Source: Pedobacter sp. Leaf216 (lineage in GTDB: Bacteria > Bacteroidota > Bacteroidia > Sphingobacteriales > Sphingobacteriaceae). From it: a stretch of DNA of 64,000 nucleotides. Both the position numbers and the translations under genes were made by a program. The notes beneath the pieces are model-generated. The model did no database searches. It saw only the letters and a program-made list of their open reading frames with translations, and was not told the DNA's origin. How positions within the stretch are numbered: position 1 is the stretch's first letter; each line of letters begins with the position of its first letter. Where the stretch lies: assembly GCF_001421515.1 (NCBI RefSeq), contig NZ_LMKM01000012.1, positions 83,588 through 147,587 on the forward strand. The letters are read 5' to 3'. Shown in pieces: positions 24,932-33,323 of this stretch.

Positions 24932-25026
24932 TTTTTATATATTTTGTTTACTCGTTCTTACCCCAACAACAGTTTATGTTTCATTGAAATCATTATCATG
25001 ACCTTATAAACTACGATTTACTTCAG

Positions 25027-25911
25027 CTACTTAATTTGCCCCTTAATATTAGGAAAATCAGTAATTACCCCATCTACACCTAAATCCATAAAATATTTAA
25101 GCTCCTTAACAGTATTTACCGTCCACGGAATAATTTTAATACCCATATCGTGGCACCGATCTACCAAACCTTTACCAACCAGCACTGAATATGGACTATA
25201 AATGGTTGGTTTAAATCCTAATTTCTCTATATAATCTTCAAAAGGTTCTTTTTCATCAATCAACAACGAAGTTTGTATTTTAGGATATTTTTCGTGCAGG
25301 TATTGTAGGGTACGCATATCAAACGATTCGATAATTACCCTTTTGGCAATCTTTTTTTCATTGATCACTCCCATAATCAGCTCTACAAATTCTGCAGGCT
25401 CCGGATGAAATTCGTTATCACCGTTTTTAATGGTTTTTGTTTCAATGCTATAAACTGGTTTAGCCAATTTGTGTGCTTTAACATAATCCTCAACCGCATC
25501 TATTGTTTCAGAAAGTAAGGGTTTATATGCTTTAAATTTCATTTGACCAGGAAAACGACTATGAACTTTACTGCCTACATCAAACTTCTTTACCTCTTCA
25601 TAATCCATCTTATAAATGTTGTATTTCTTCTGATCTTTCAAAGAAATCGCTTTTCCGTTAGGCTGAAGTGAGATTTCATTGTTAAAATAAGGCTCTTGAG
25701 AAAGTACAACCTGTTTATCTTTAGAAATCACAGCGTCCATTTCTAACGTGTTAACACCCAAATCCAAAGCTTTTAACATTCCTTCAATGGTATTTTCTGG
25801 CATAATGCCCCTTGCGCCCGCTTTACCCTGCAAATCGAACTTTCTTTTTTGTGCCGATACGTTTAAAAAAAGTAATAAGAGCGTGGAGAGTAGAAGTAAT
25901 TTTTTATTCAT
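25027..25911 (-). CDS. Glycerophosphodiester phosphodiesterase, secreted
   Basis: Hydrolyses glycerophosphodiesters to glycerol-3-phosphate and an alcohol. The 294 residues from the ATG at 25911 begin with a signal peptide (MNKKLLLLSTLLLLFLNVSAQ). The GDPD TIM barrel lacks the usual HRG start: instead of HRG the protein has LQGKAGARGIMPENTIEGM, where the ARG/PENT pair is the counterpart of HRGxxxxPENT. Then LEMDAVISKDKQVVLSQEP (the metal ligands E-x-D are present, but the usual HD is SQ) and later MRTLQYLHEK, LVDRCHDMGIKIIPWTVN and DGVITDFP. Two usual active-site histidines appear replaced, so it may be inactive or have an altered activity. Confidence 0.85.
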   Translation of the reverse strand: MNKKLLLLSTLLLLFLNVSAQKRKFDLQGKAGARGIMPENTIEGMLKALDLGVNTLEMDAVISKDKQVVLSQEPYFNNEISLQPNGKAISLKDQKKYNIYKMDYEEVKKFDVGSKVHSRFPGQMKFKAYKPLLSETIDAVEDYVKAHKLAKPVYSIETKTIKNGDNEFHPEPAEFVELIMGVINEKKIAKRVIIESFDMRTLQYLHEKYPKIQTSLLIDEKEPFEDYIEKLGFKPTIYSPYSVLVGKGLVDRCHDMGIKIIPWTVNTVKELKYFMDLGVDGVITDFPNIKGQIK

Positions 25912-26081
25912 GAATTTTAAACGTAAAATGAACATTTTTATTTGTGATAATCTTCCCTAAAGCGTAAAAATGCTGCATTTAGTTATATTATCGCGTTGCT
26001 GGATGGATATCGCTTCATCAAATTGTAATTCAACTGTGGCTAAACTTTAGCAAAGTTGCAGGAAGCAATAATTTAAGAAAT

Positions 26082-26112
26082 AAAAAAAGGGCTTCTTTTT
26101 ATGGATAGCCCT
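26082..26112 (-). terminator. Probable terminator of the NTF2-like protein gene
   Basis: AGGGCT (26088-26093) pairs with AGCCCT (26107-26112); on the minus strand T residues follow (26088-26082). The loop is 13 nt and the stem only 6 bp, so it is modest. Confidence 0.6.
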
Positions 26113-26133
26113 CTTTTAATTCACATTGTTATT

Positions 26134-26991
26134 TTATCTTTCTGCAGGTACGAATGCCTGTACAATTAAGTTCCAGCTCGCATCTGCTGCTTTTTCATAA
26201 ACAAAAACATAGTTAAAGCTTTCACGCAGGTCGGCTTTATAATCGATGGTGGCAACACCGTAAGTGTAAGCCAAATCGCTACCTATTGCTTTATCTACAC
26301 CTGTAGTTTTTAAATTGATCTTGCTGATCATGCTATTATAAAAAGCAACAATTTTTCCTTTTCCATCAATGGCTTCATTACCAGGGAAAAGCAAACGTGC
26401 ATCATTGGTTAAAAAACCTCCAAAAGCAGCAATTCCATGTGTTTTTAATAAAGTATTAAGGGTTTTCTCAGTGGTTAAAATGATTTCTTTTCCGGCTTTA
26501 ATTTCTCTTTCATTCAAAAATTTAGGTGCAACGTGGTCTTTAGGTTCAACAAACGAAGGTGTAAATTTAGTTAGCGGTTTGTTGCTCTCTGTCCCTAAAT
26601 CAATCGCTAATTTCCATTTGCCATTTTCTGGTTTCCAGATAGAAAGGTACTGACCGTATTTTTTTTCTGAAGTTCCGATTTCATAAGGGCCGGTAGTAAA
26701 ACCTAAATCACCACTACGCGATACTTTCGCCAAATTTGGTGTCCATGTTACATCATTTTCAGCATTAGCTTTACCAGCATAAAAAGTTTTAGCATTAACA
26801 GGGTTTGGTCTGAATACCAAAGTACTGGTAGATGAATAATCTATGTAAGCTTCTTTATCTCCATTTTTGGCAATCGACTTAGCGAAATCCTTTTCAGCAT
26901 TTACTAAAGATTTGGTTGTTCCGTCACTTTTTTGTGCAAAAGCACTAAGGGCTAAAAGCGAAGCTATTGCGGTTGAAAATAATTGTTTCAT
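26134..26991 (-). CDS. Secreted NTF2-like (DUF4440/SnoaL-type) protein
   Basis: A 285-residue exported protein whose signal peptide ends at SAFAQ. Two NTF2-like halves can be seen. The first runs from NAEKDFAKSIAKNGDKEAYIDY to YLSIWKPENGKWKLAIDLG, and the second from LLKTHGIAAFGGFLTNDARLLFPGNEAIDGK to NYVFVYEKAADASWNLIVQ. This pattern (acidic helix, then WK/W near the end of the sheet) is typical of DUF4440 domains. Such domains bind small molecules or act as hydrolases or isomerases; the function here is unknown. The gene is flanked by GDPD on the same strand but separated by a terminator-like hairpin. Confidence 0.75.
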   Translation of the reverse strand: MKQLFSTAIASLLALSAFAQKSDGTTKSLVNAEKDFAKSIAKNGDKEAYIDYSSTSTLVFRPNPVNAKTFYAGKANAENDVTWTPNLAKVSRSGDLGFTTGPYEIGTSEKKYGQYLSIWKPENGKWKLAIDLGTESNKPLTKFTPSFVEPKDHVAPKFLNEREIKAGKEIILTTEKTLNTLLKTHGIAAFGGFLTNDARLLFPGNEAIDGKGKIVAFYNSMISKINLKTTGVDKAIGSDLAYTYGVATIDYKADLRESFNYVFVYEKAADASWNLIVQAFVPAER

Positions 26992-27337
26992 TATTAATTA
27001 AGATAATATGTTTGGCGAATATAAAATTTTCTTTGATGGATGATTTCAAAAGTAATTAACAATTACACATTAAAGGGTTATTTTTCGCGATATATGGTAA
27101 TAATGTATATCATTTCCACCCTTCAGCTGCCTCCAAGGGTATACAAACTAATGGGCGAGCTTAAAATGCATAAAATTTCCTTGCGCTTAACTCATCCCCC
27201 TTTGAAAGGCGCAGGGGATGGCAATGTAAACCGATATAATCTATTGTTGATACCCAGCTAATGCCCCCTACTAAACCAATTTTTCTCATCGTTTAAAACT
27301 ATCGGCTCTTTACTCCAAACGCCCAACTCCAAACTCG

Positions 27338-28798
27338 TTAAGCCTTACTCCAGGTTGTTCCTTCTTTGCCATCTTTAAGCTGAATACCTAATTCCTGCAG
27401 CCCGATGCGGATACGATCAGAAGTTGCGTAATCTTTATTTGCTTTAGCCTCAGTTCTTAAATTTATTACCATATCCAAAACGCCGTTTAAGTCATTTCCT
27501 CCCGCATCCTCATCTTTAAGGCCTAAAATATCGAAAACAAAATCGTTAATCAGTTGCTTTAATTTTTCTAACGCTTCGGCAGAGATTTTCCCTTTACCAT
27601 CATAAACGGTATTGATAATTCTTACTGCTTCAAAGAGTTCTGCAATTAAAATCGGACTGTTAAAATCGTCATTCATTGCATGGATACATTTTTCTTTTAA
27701 GGCATCAATGTCAAAATCATTCTGTTCTGCAACCTGAAGTTTATCCAACAAACCAACCGCCGACATTAAACGGCGAAAGCCTTTTTCTGAAGCATCCAGG
27801 GCATCATTAGAAAAATCCAAAGTACTACGGTAATGTGCCTGCAACATAAAAAACTTAACCGTCATCGGGCTGTAGCCTTTCTTCAGTAAGGGATGATCGC
27901 CCGTAAACAACTCTAACGGAAGGAAACCGTTCCCCGCCGATTTAGACATCCGCGTACCGTTTACCGTAAGCATATTGGTATGCATCCAATAACGGGCAGG
28001 TTGTTTATGGCTGCAAGCCTCAGATTGCGCAATTTCGTTGGTATGGTGCGTGGCCGCTAAATCCATTCCACCTCCGTGAATATCAAATTCGGCCCCCAGA
28101 TATTTAGCACTCATTGCTGAACATTCGATATGCCAGCCCGGAAAACCCATGCCCCAGGGCGATTGCCATTGCATTAACGTTTCTGGCTTTGCTTTTATCC
28201 AAAGGGCAAAATCCAACCTCCCGTGTTTCTCATCCTGACCACCCAATTCGCGGGTATTGTTCAGCATATCTTCCAGGTTACGGTTGGTTAAAATCGTGTA
28301 ATTGTATTCTTTGCTATATTTTTCTACATCGAAATACACATTGCCATCCACTTCGTAACCATAACCATTGGCTATAATTACTTTAATCATTTCAATTTGC
28401 TCAATAATGTGTCCGGTAGCAGTAGGCTCGATACTTGGCGGCAGTGTATTAAACATCCGCAATACATCATGGAAACCTAGAGTATACTTCTGTACAATTT
28501 CCATTGGCTCAAGCTGTTCTAATTTTGCACGTTTTGCAAATTTATCATCACCTTCATCCCTATCGCCCTCTAAATGGCCAGCATCGGTAATATTACGTAC
28601 ATAACGCACTTTATAACCCGCATATTTAAGGTACCTAAAAATTAAATCGAATGATATAAATGTGCGGCAATTGCCCAGGTGCACATCACTATAAACGGTA
28701 GGACCGCAAACATACATCCCAACATTAGGTGCATTTAAGGGTTGAAAAAGTTCTTTTTTGCGCGAAAGCGTATTATAAAGCTGTAAGCCAGTATTCAT
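27338..28798 (-). CDS. cysS: Cysteinyl-tRNA synthetase
   Basis: Class I aminoacyl-tRNA synthetase charging tRNA-Cys; cytoplasmic and essential. 486 residues, normal length. The zinc ligand Cys31 is in [16 protein letters not shown]; the HIGH-like motif is VHLGN ending at residue 43. The KMSKS motif appears as RMSKSAGN, and [21 protein letters not shown] and [11 protein letters not shown] contain the other zinc ligands. Start ATG at 28798 is unambiguous. A TACATTTG box lies on the minus strand at 28810-28803, just before the start, without a clear -33 element. The 346 bp on its 3' side (26992-27337) hold no gene that I can support. Confidence 0.97.
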   Translation of the reverse strand: MNTGLQLYNTLSRKKELFQPLNAPNVGMYVCGPTVYSDVHLGNCRTFISFDLIFRYLKYAGYKVRYVRNITDAGHLEGDRDEGDDKFAKRAKLEQLEPMEIVQKYTLGFHDVLRMFNTLPPSIEPTATGHIIEQIEMIKVIIANGYGYEVDGNVYFDVEKYSKEYNYTILTNRNLEDMLNNTRELGGQDEKHGRLDFALWIKAKPETLMQWQSPWGMGFPGWHIECSAMSAKYLGAEFDIHGGGMDLAATHHTNEIAQSEACSHKQPARYWMHTNMLTVNGTRMSKSAGNGFLPLELFTGDHPLLKKGYSPMTVKFFMLQAHYRSTLDFSNDALDASEKGFRRLMSAVGLLDKLQVAEQNDFDIDALKEKCIHAMNDDFNSPILIAELFEAVRIINTVYDGKGKISAEALEKLKQLINDFVFDILGLKDEDAGGNDLNGVLDMVINLRTEAKANKDYATSDRIRIGLQELGIQLKDGKEGTTWSKA

Positions 28799-29121
28799 AC
28801 TGCAAATGTAAGATTTAGTTAGAAAGTAAAAACGTTTAAAGTTGCAATGTTTAGGTTATGATTTTAAGCTAACATTTGAAAAGGCAATATCGGTCATCAC
28901 TTGCAAATAGCAAATGCTCACAAATATTTTAATTATTATTTGGAAAGGTACTTTAGTGCTTATGAGTAATGGTAGTCCCTCTTTCCGCTATAGCTTTGCC
29001 GAAGGGGCTCAGGCTGCCGCTTCAATTGGGTTTTTGTGGCAGGGTTTGATGATTTTATGATCGTAAAATTACGAAGTTAGCCAGCGCTGGCCTCTGTGAG
29101 GAATGTCATTAAATTAAGGTT

Positions 29122-29192
29122 TTTAACCACAGATCCACACAGATAAACACTGATTTTTATATCTGTGTTCATCCTTTTTATCTGTGGTTAAA
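29122..29192. repeat. Long inverted repeat of the ACCACAGAT family (copy A)
   Basis: TTTAACCACAGAT at 29122-29134 is exactly mirrored by ATCTGTGGTTAAA at 29180-29192; inner segments ACACAGAT and ATCTGTGTTCATCC also match. The same element recurs at 42157-42256 and 42971-43057. It sits in the 538 bp gene-free stretch between cysS and the GNAT gene. Confidence 0.75.
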
Positions 29193-29262
29193 TTATTTTC
29201 ACCTGTGCCAATGGCTTAACTTACTAACATTATACCGATTAGCCAGCATCAGGTATCCGTTC

Positions 29263-29284
29263 CGTCAGATGTTACCATCTGACG
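29263..29284. repeat. Palindrome CGTCAGATG-TTAC-CATCTGACG
   Basis: A 9 bp perfect stem with TTAC loop, 52 bp before the GNAT start, no T-tract. Its core (TCAGATGTT and CATCTG) recurs in the terminator at 53908-53942, so it looks like a dispersed intergenic element. Confidence 0.6.
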
Positions 29285-29336
29285 TTAGAACAATTTTTTA
29301 ATCTTAATTTAGTTTAACATAATAACCCTTTTAACA

Positions 29337-29768
29337 ATGGTCGAAATTAGAGCGATAACCGAAAAAGATGCAGATATTGTAGCCAAGCTTTCTACACAAT
29401 TGGGTTACAAAAGTGATGTAAAACAAACAACAGCCCGGATTAAACTCATCAATAACAGCATCGAAAATTGCGCATTTGTCGCATTAATTAATGGCAAAAT
29501 AGTAGGCTGGATTCATGCATTTTACACTTTAAGAATAGAATCTGATGCTTTTGTAGAAATTGGAGGTTTGATTGTTGACGAAACTTACCGGAATCATCAA
29601 ATTGGAAAACAATTGATTGAAAATATAACACTTTGGGCAAAAAAGCAAGAGCTCAAAAAATTAAAGGTTAGGTGCAATATAGTACGTATTGAAAGTCATA
29701 AATTTTATAAGCGAATTGGCTTCAAAGAGAATAAAACACAAATTGCATTTGAAAAGGATATAATTTAA
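29337..29768 (+). CDS. GNAT family N-acetyltransferase
   Basis: A 143-residue acetyltransferase of the GNAT fold that transfers acetyl from acetyl-CoA to an amine. The N-terminus VEIRAITEKDADIVAKLSTQLGY is a typical GNAT beginning, the central strand FVEIGGLIVDETYRNHQIGKQL contains the acetyl-CoA pyrophosphate loop in the form RNHQIGKQL (R/Q-x-x-G-x-G/K), and the end HKFYKRIGFKENKTQIAFEKDI is the usual closing strand. The substrate is unknown. It is an isolated gene between palindrome-rich intergenic DNA and lipA. Confidence 0.88.
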   Translation: MVEIRAITEKDADIVAKLSTQLGYKSDVKQTTARIKLINNSIENCAFVALINGKIVGWIHAFYTLRIESDAFVEIGGLIVDETYRNHQIGKQLIENITLWAKKQELKKLKVRCNIVRIESHKFYKRIGFKENKTQIAFEKDII

Positions 29769-29858
29769 CCATTGCTATTCTTGCGAAGTCGATGGGCACC
29801 CGCTCAGCAGATTTTGCAAGTTGCCCTTACATTATTACAACCTACAAACATTTCATTA

Positions 29859-29890
29859 TTGTAACATTTCAATCCTATTCGTTAACTTTG
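29859..29890 (+). promoter_or_regulatory. Promoter of lipA
   Basis: TTG at 29859-29861, 21 bp spacer, TAACTTTG at 29883-29890. The ATG at 29895 is only 4 bp after the box, so the transcript probably starts at or very near the start codon. Confidence 0.65.
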
Positions 29891-29894
29891 TAGC

Positions 29895-30788
29895 ATGATT
29901 GATTTACCGGTAGTACCTGCTGTGACTGAAGTTAAACGTAAACCCGATTGGTTACGTGTAAAATTACCTGTTGGTAAGGAATATGCCCAAGTTCGCAGTT
30001 TAGTAGATACGCACAAGCTCCACACCATCTGCGAAAGTGGTAATTGCCCTAATATGGGCGAATGCTGGGGTGCAGGCACGGCAACTTTCATGATTTTAGG
30101 TAACATTTGTACCCGTAGCTGCTCTTTTTGTGCCGTTGCAACAGGCCGTCCTTTGGCTGTTGATGTAGATGAACCTAACCGCATAGCCGATTCTGTAAGG
30201 TTAATGGGCGTTAAACATTGCGTAATTACTTCGGTAGATCGTGATGACTTAAAGGATGGTGGTTCAATCATCTGGGCAGAAACATTACAAGCCATCCGCC
30301 GAGAAAGCCCTATTACCACTTTAGAAACATTAATTCCTGATTTTAAAGGACAGTGGGATAATTTATACCGCGTTTTAGAAGAAAGACCAGAAGTGGTTTC
30401 GCACAATATGGAAACAGTTAAGCGTTTAACCAAACAAGTGCGTATCCAGGCAAAATACGATAGAAGTTTAGAGGCCTTAAAAAGGATTTCAGAATTTGGT
30501 TTAAGAACTAAAACGGGCATTATGCTGGGTTTAGGTGAAACTGAAGAAGATATTTTTGAGGCAATGGACGATTTAGTTGCCAATGGTGTTCATATATTAA
30601 CTTTAGGCCAATATTTACAACCTACACGTAATCACCATCCTGTGGTTGATTGGATCCATCCAGATACATTTGCTATGTATAAAGAGGCTGGTTTAGCAAA
30701 AGGTTTAAAATATGTAGAAAGCGGTCCTTTGGTTCGTTCATCTTACCATGCCGAAAAACACCTTTTTCCGATTGAAGGAATTGCCTAA
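29895..30788 (+). CDS. lipA: Lipoyl synthase
   Basis: Radical SAM enzyme that inserts two sulfurs into octanoyl chains on the E2 and H proteins to make lipoyl groups. 297 residues. Two clusters are visible: the auxiliary C46-x4-C51-x5-C57 ([12 protein letters not shown]) and the radical SAM C72-x3-C76-x2-C79 (CTRSCSFC), and the C-terminal RSSYHAEK serine that ligands the auxiliary cluster. All are family hallmarks. It starts 4 bp after a good -7 box, suggesting a leaderless mRNA. lipB is not in the window. Confidence 0.97.
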   Translation: MIDLPVVPAVTEVKRKPDWLRVKLPVGKEYAQVRSLVDTHKLHTICESGNCPNMGECWGAGTATFMILGNICTRSCSFCAVATGRPLAVDVDEPNRIADSVRLMGVKHCVITSVDRDDLKDGGSIIWAETLQAIRRESPITTLETLIPDFKGQWDNLYRVLEERPEVVSHNMETVKRLTKQVRIQAKYDRSLEALKRISEFGLRTKTGIMLGLGETEEDIFEAMDDLVANGVHILTLGQYLQPTRNHHPVVDWIHPDTFAMYKEAGLAKGLKYVESGPLVRSSYHAEKHLFPIEGIA

Positions 30789-30863
30789 ATCTATTATTAT
30801 AAGCGATTTAACCTCTTTTATTAAATCGCACTCCTTAAAGGAATGAATTTATAAAACATTTTT

Positions 30864-30893
30864 TTGGTTTTAATGTTCTGTATTGTATCTTAG
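30864..30893 (+). promoter_or_regulatory. Possible promoter of the ECF sigma operon
   Basis: TTG (30864-30866), 19 bp, TATCTTAG (30886-30893), one mismatch from TAnnTTTG. The GTG start at 30903 follows at 9 bp. No clearly repeated ECF-type promoter was identified. Confidence 0.45.
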
Positions 30894-30902
30894 TGACCGA
30901 TA

Positions 30903-31454
30903 GTGACTGCATTAAAAAAATTAACTCTAACCGAGCCTGAACTTGTTCAAGCACTGCAATCGAAAGATCCAGCGGTACTAAAAACACTGTACAGCATGTA
31001 TTCCTCAGCGCTTTACGGCGTTATTTCACGCATTATTACCCATACTGAACTTGCAGAAGATGTTTTACAAGAAACTTTCGTAAAAATCTGGCAGTCTGCT
31101 ACACACTATGATCATACTAAAGGACGTTTGTTTACGTGGATGATGAATATTGCCCGCAATTTATCGATCGACAAACTTCGTTCTAAAGATTTTAAGAATT
31201 CACTCAAAAACCAAGATATAGAAAATAACGTAAGTTTCGTTGATGAACAAAACAAGGTTACGTTTAATCCGGATGTTCTTGGAGTTAAGCAACTTGTAGA
31301 AAACCTTAAACCGGATTTACAAGCAGTTCTTGATTTAGTTTATTACAAGGGTTTCACACATGTGGAAGCCGCAGAAAAGTTAGATCTGCCATTAGGTACG
31401 GTGAAAACCCGGATCCGGTTGGCTATTATTGAATTGAGAAGGAATTTTAATTGA
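30903..31454 (+). CDS. ECF-type sigma factor (RpoE/SigK-like)
   Basis: An alternative sigma factor of 183 residues. Region 2: ALYGVISRIITHTELAEDVLQETFVKIWQS and LFTWMMNIARNLSIDKLRSK, which contacts the -10 element. Region 4: LDLVYYKGFTHVEAAEKLDLPLGTVKTRIRLAIIELRR, an HTH for the -35 element. It has no region 3, as for ECF sigmas. The start codon is GTG. Its last codons overlap the start of the anti-sigma gene by 4 bp, a classical coupled pair. It should be held inactive by the membrane anti-sigma factor until a signal at the envelope releases it. Confidence 0.93.
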   Translation: MTALKKLTLTEPELVQALQSKDPAVLKTLYSMYSSALYGVISRIITHTELAEDVLQETFVKIWQSATHYDHTKGRLFTWMMNIARNLSIDKLRSKDFKNSLKNQDIENNVSFVDEQNKVTFNPDVLGVKQLVENLKPDLQAVLDLVYYKGFTHVEAAEKLDLPLGTVKTRIRLAIIELRRNFN

Positions 31455-32314
31455 GCGTGGAAAATTTAAAAGCATATATCGAATCTGGAGTACTTGAGCT
31501 GTACGTTTTAGGTGATTTATCACCTGAAGAAGCGTTGCAGGTTGAGGAAATGGCATCTCAAAACCTAGAGGTTAGAGATGAAATAGCTGCCATTGAGCAA
31601 GCTATGGAGCAATATGCTATGCAAAATGCTGTAGAGCCATCTGCAGATGTAGAAACAAGATTATTCGAGAAGTTGGGGTTAAGTGAAGTTGAAGAGAATG
31701 TGAATGTTCAACCCGAACCAGTTTATACAGAAGAACCAAGAATTATACGTTTGGATGGAAGTAGTGCAAAAGTGAGAACTTTGCGTTATGCCTTAGTTGC
31801 TTGTATAGCTTTATTGGTAGTAAGTACTGCAGCACTATTTATTACTTATAATAAACTTAATGCTGCGCACGACCAAATTGCAAGTTTAAACCTCGACAAA
31901 CAGAAATTTGCCGGAGTAGTTAGTAAGCTTGAATTTGAAAACCAAGGTTTAGATAACATGGCTACTATGGCCGATAGTAAAGAATGGGCAACCATTCGTA
32001 TGGCAGGACAGGCTTTTAGTCCATCTTCTAAAATGAAGGTTTATTGGAACAAAAAAGATAAAAGCGTGCTGATTAACTATGTGGCAATGGATTTACCTAA
32101 AACAGATGCCGAACATGAATATCAATTATGGGCACTTGTAAATGGAAAACCAGTAAGTTTAGGTGTATTCGGAAAAACCGATTCTACCAGTAACGAAGCC
32201 TTAGTAAAAATGCAGACTATCCAGGAAGCACAAGCTTTTGCCGTTACATTAGAGCCAACTGGTGGCAGTGTTAATCCAACAATGGATAAACTTACCGTTA
32301 TGGGTGGTGTTTAA
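31451..32314 (+). CDS. RskA-type transmembrane anti-sigma factor
   Basis: Membrane anti-sigma factor, 287 residues. The cytoplasmic N-terminus ESGVLELYVLGDLSPEEALQVEEMASQN is the RskA/SigK-binding motif with the LYVLGxLSPEE pattern. A single helix lies at about residues 112-134 (LRYALVACIALLVVSTAALFI), then a coiled segment and a periplasmic RskA C-domain (YWNKKDKSVLINYVAMDLPKTD, EYQLWALVNGKPVSLGVF). No CxxC zinc motif is present. The start is TTG at 31451, overlapping the sigma stop by 4 bp; GTG at 31457 is an alternative. Confidence 0.9.
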   Translation: MSVENLKAYIESGVLELYVLGDLSPEEALQVEEMASQNLEVRDEIAAIEQAMEQYAMQNAVEPSADVETRLFEKLGLSEVEENVNVQPEPVYTEEPRIIRLDGSSAKVRTLRYALVACIALLVVSTAALFITYNKLNAAHDQIASLNLDKQKFAGVVSKLEFENQGLDNMATMADSKEWATIRMAGQAFSPSSKMKVYWNKKDKSVLINYVAMDLPKTDAEHEYQLWALVNGKPVSLGVFGKTDSTSNEALVKMQTIQEAQAFAVTLEPTGGSVNPTMDKLTVMGGV

Positions 32315-32340
32315 ATAGAAATTATTTAATTAATATATTA

Positions 32341-32377
32341 AATCCCGACATTAAAAAGTGTCGGGATTTTTGTTTTA
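32341..32377 (+). terminator. Terminator of the sigma/anti-sigma operon
   Basis: AATCCCGACA (32341-32350), 8 nt loop, TGTCGGGATT (32359-32368) followed by TTTTGTTTT. A 10 bp perfect stem. Confidence 0.9.
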
Positions 32378-32503
32378 TAACATTTTGATCGATGTTTCTT
32401 ACCATTAATCGACATTGGGGGCAGGAAACTTACTTGATCAAATAAGAAAGGCAGGGAGGCATCTTTTTTGAAATAGATCTCTCCGCTGCGACCTGGTTGA
32501 CGA

Positions 32504-33205
32504 TTAAGATTTCGCCGCGTACTTCACTTCTTCATATGGTTGTACCAATACCCATCCTTCACCAAAAAACTCCAATTGGAATGATTCGCCACTTCCTCTT
32601 CCAATAAATGAGCCGAAAGTTAGATTTGTTTTAATGTTGGGTGTTAAATTTTCAGACCACGCCACTGTAGCATTTGGATCGGTATAAACTGGTTGGTTGC
32701 CTGTAACCCTTAACAAAATTGGTTCTCCATGTGTGGTAATGGCAATGTATCCGCTTCCCGAAAGTTTAACCTGAAATAAGCCTCCACTCATCATCCCGGC
32801 AATGCTTTTAAGCATTTTTATCTCATTTTTAATATTTTCTTCCAGCGCAAGTACGTCGTTGCCATTTACAAAAACTGATTCGTTTTGAAGTTTGATGATC
32901 TTTACTTTCTTGCCTTCATCTGCCAGATATAATTTACCTGTGCCAGTGGCATGCATTAGCGAAGTACCTTCACCTGATATCGCTTTTTTTAACAAACCAC
33001 CTAAACCTTTACTCAATAAACCTTCTCTTTTAAAATCGATATTACCGATGTAAGCCACCATAGAACCTGCTTTAGCCAAAATCTTTTGATTTTTAAGGTT
33101 TACTTCCAGCATGGCTGGTTTTTCCAATTCAAAAAAGTCGTTCTCATTTGGGTTTTCAGCTGATTCCTGAATTAATTCATTCAGCGTGTATTCTTTTTGT
33201 GCCAT
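32504..33205 (-). CDS. AIM24 family protein
   Basis: A 233-residue protein of the AIM24/YhbN-like (TIGR00266) family. Features: MLEVNLKNQKILAKAGSMVAYIG at the start of the jelly-roll, GLLKKAISGEGTSLMHATGTGKLYLAD with the characteristic KKxxxGEGxxxxxxxG pattern, and the C-terminal GSFIGRGSGESFQLEFFGEGWVLVQ. These proteins form trimeric or barrel-like structures of unknown role; in yeast the mitochondrial homologue affects membrane architecture. No signal peptide is seen. It is alone on the minus strand. Confidence 0.88.
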   Translation of the reverse strand: MAQKEYTLNELIQESAENPNENDFFELEKPAMLEVNLKNQKILAKAGSMVAYIGNIDFKREGLLSKGLGGLLKKAISGEGTSLMHATGTGKLYLADEGKKVKIIKLQNESVFVNGNDVLALEENIKNEIKMLKSIAGMMSGGLFQVKLSGSGYIAITTHGEPILLRVTGNQPVYTDPNATVAWSENLTPNIKTNLTFGSFIGRGSGESFQLEFFGEGWVLVQPYEEVKYAAKS

Positions 33206-33323
33206 AATAATTTGTTTTCCGTTTTTAGGTTTCTGATTTCTAAATATTCCCTTAAGCTATAGATTTTTAAACTAGAACCATAGTAGATTCAATTCATTTT
33301 TTTTCCACATAAGATTCTATTAA

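Noticed and set aside
27040..27261. 73-codon frame between the NTF2-like protein gene and cysS
   Set aside because: No recognisable domain, composition unlike neighbours, includes a repeat-like CATCCCCCTTTG stretch.
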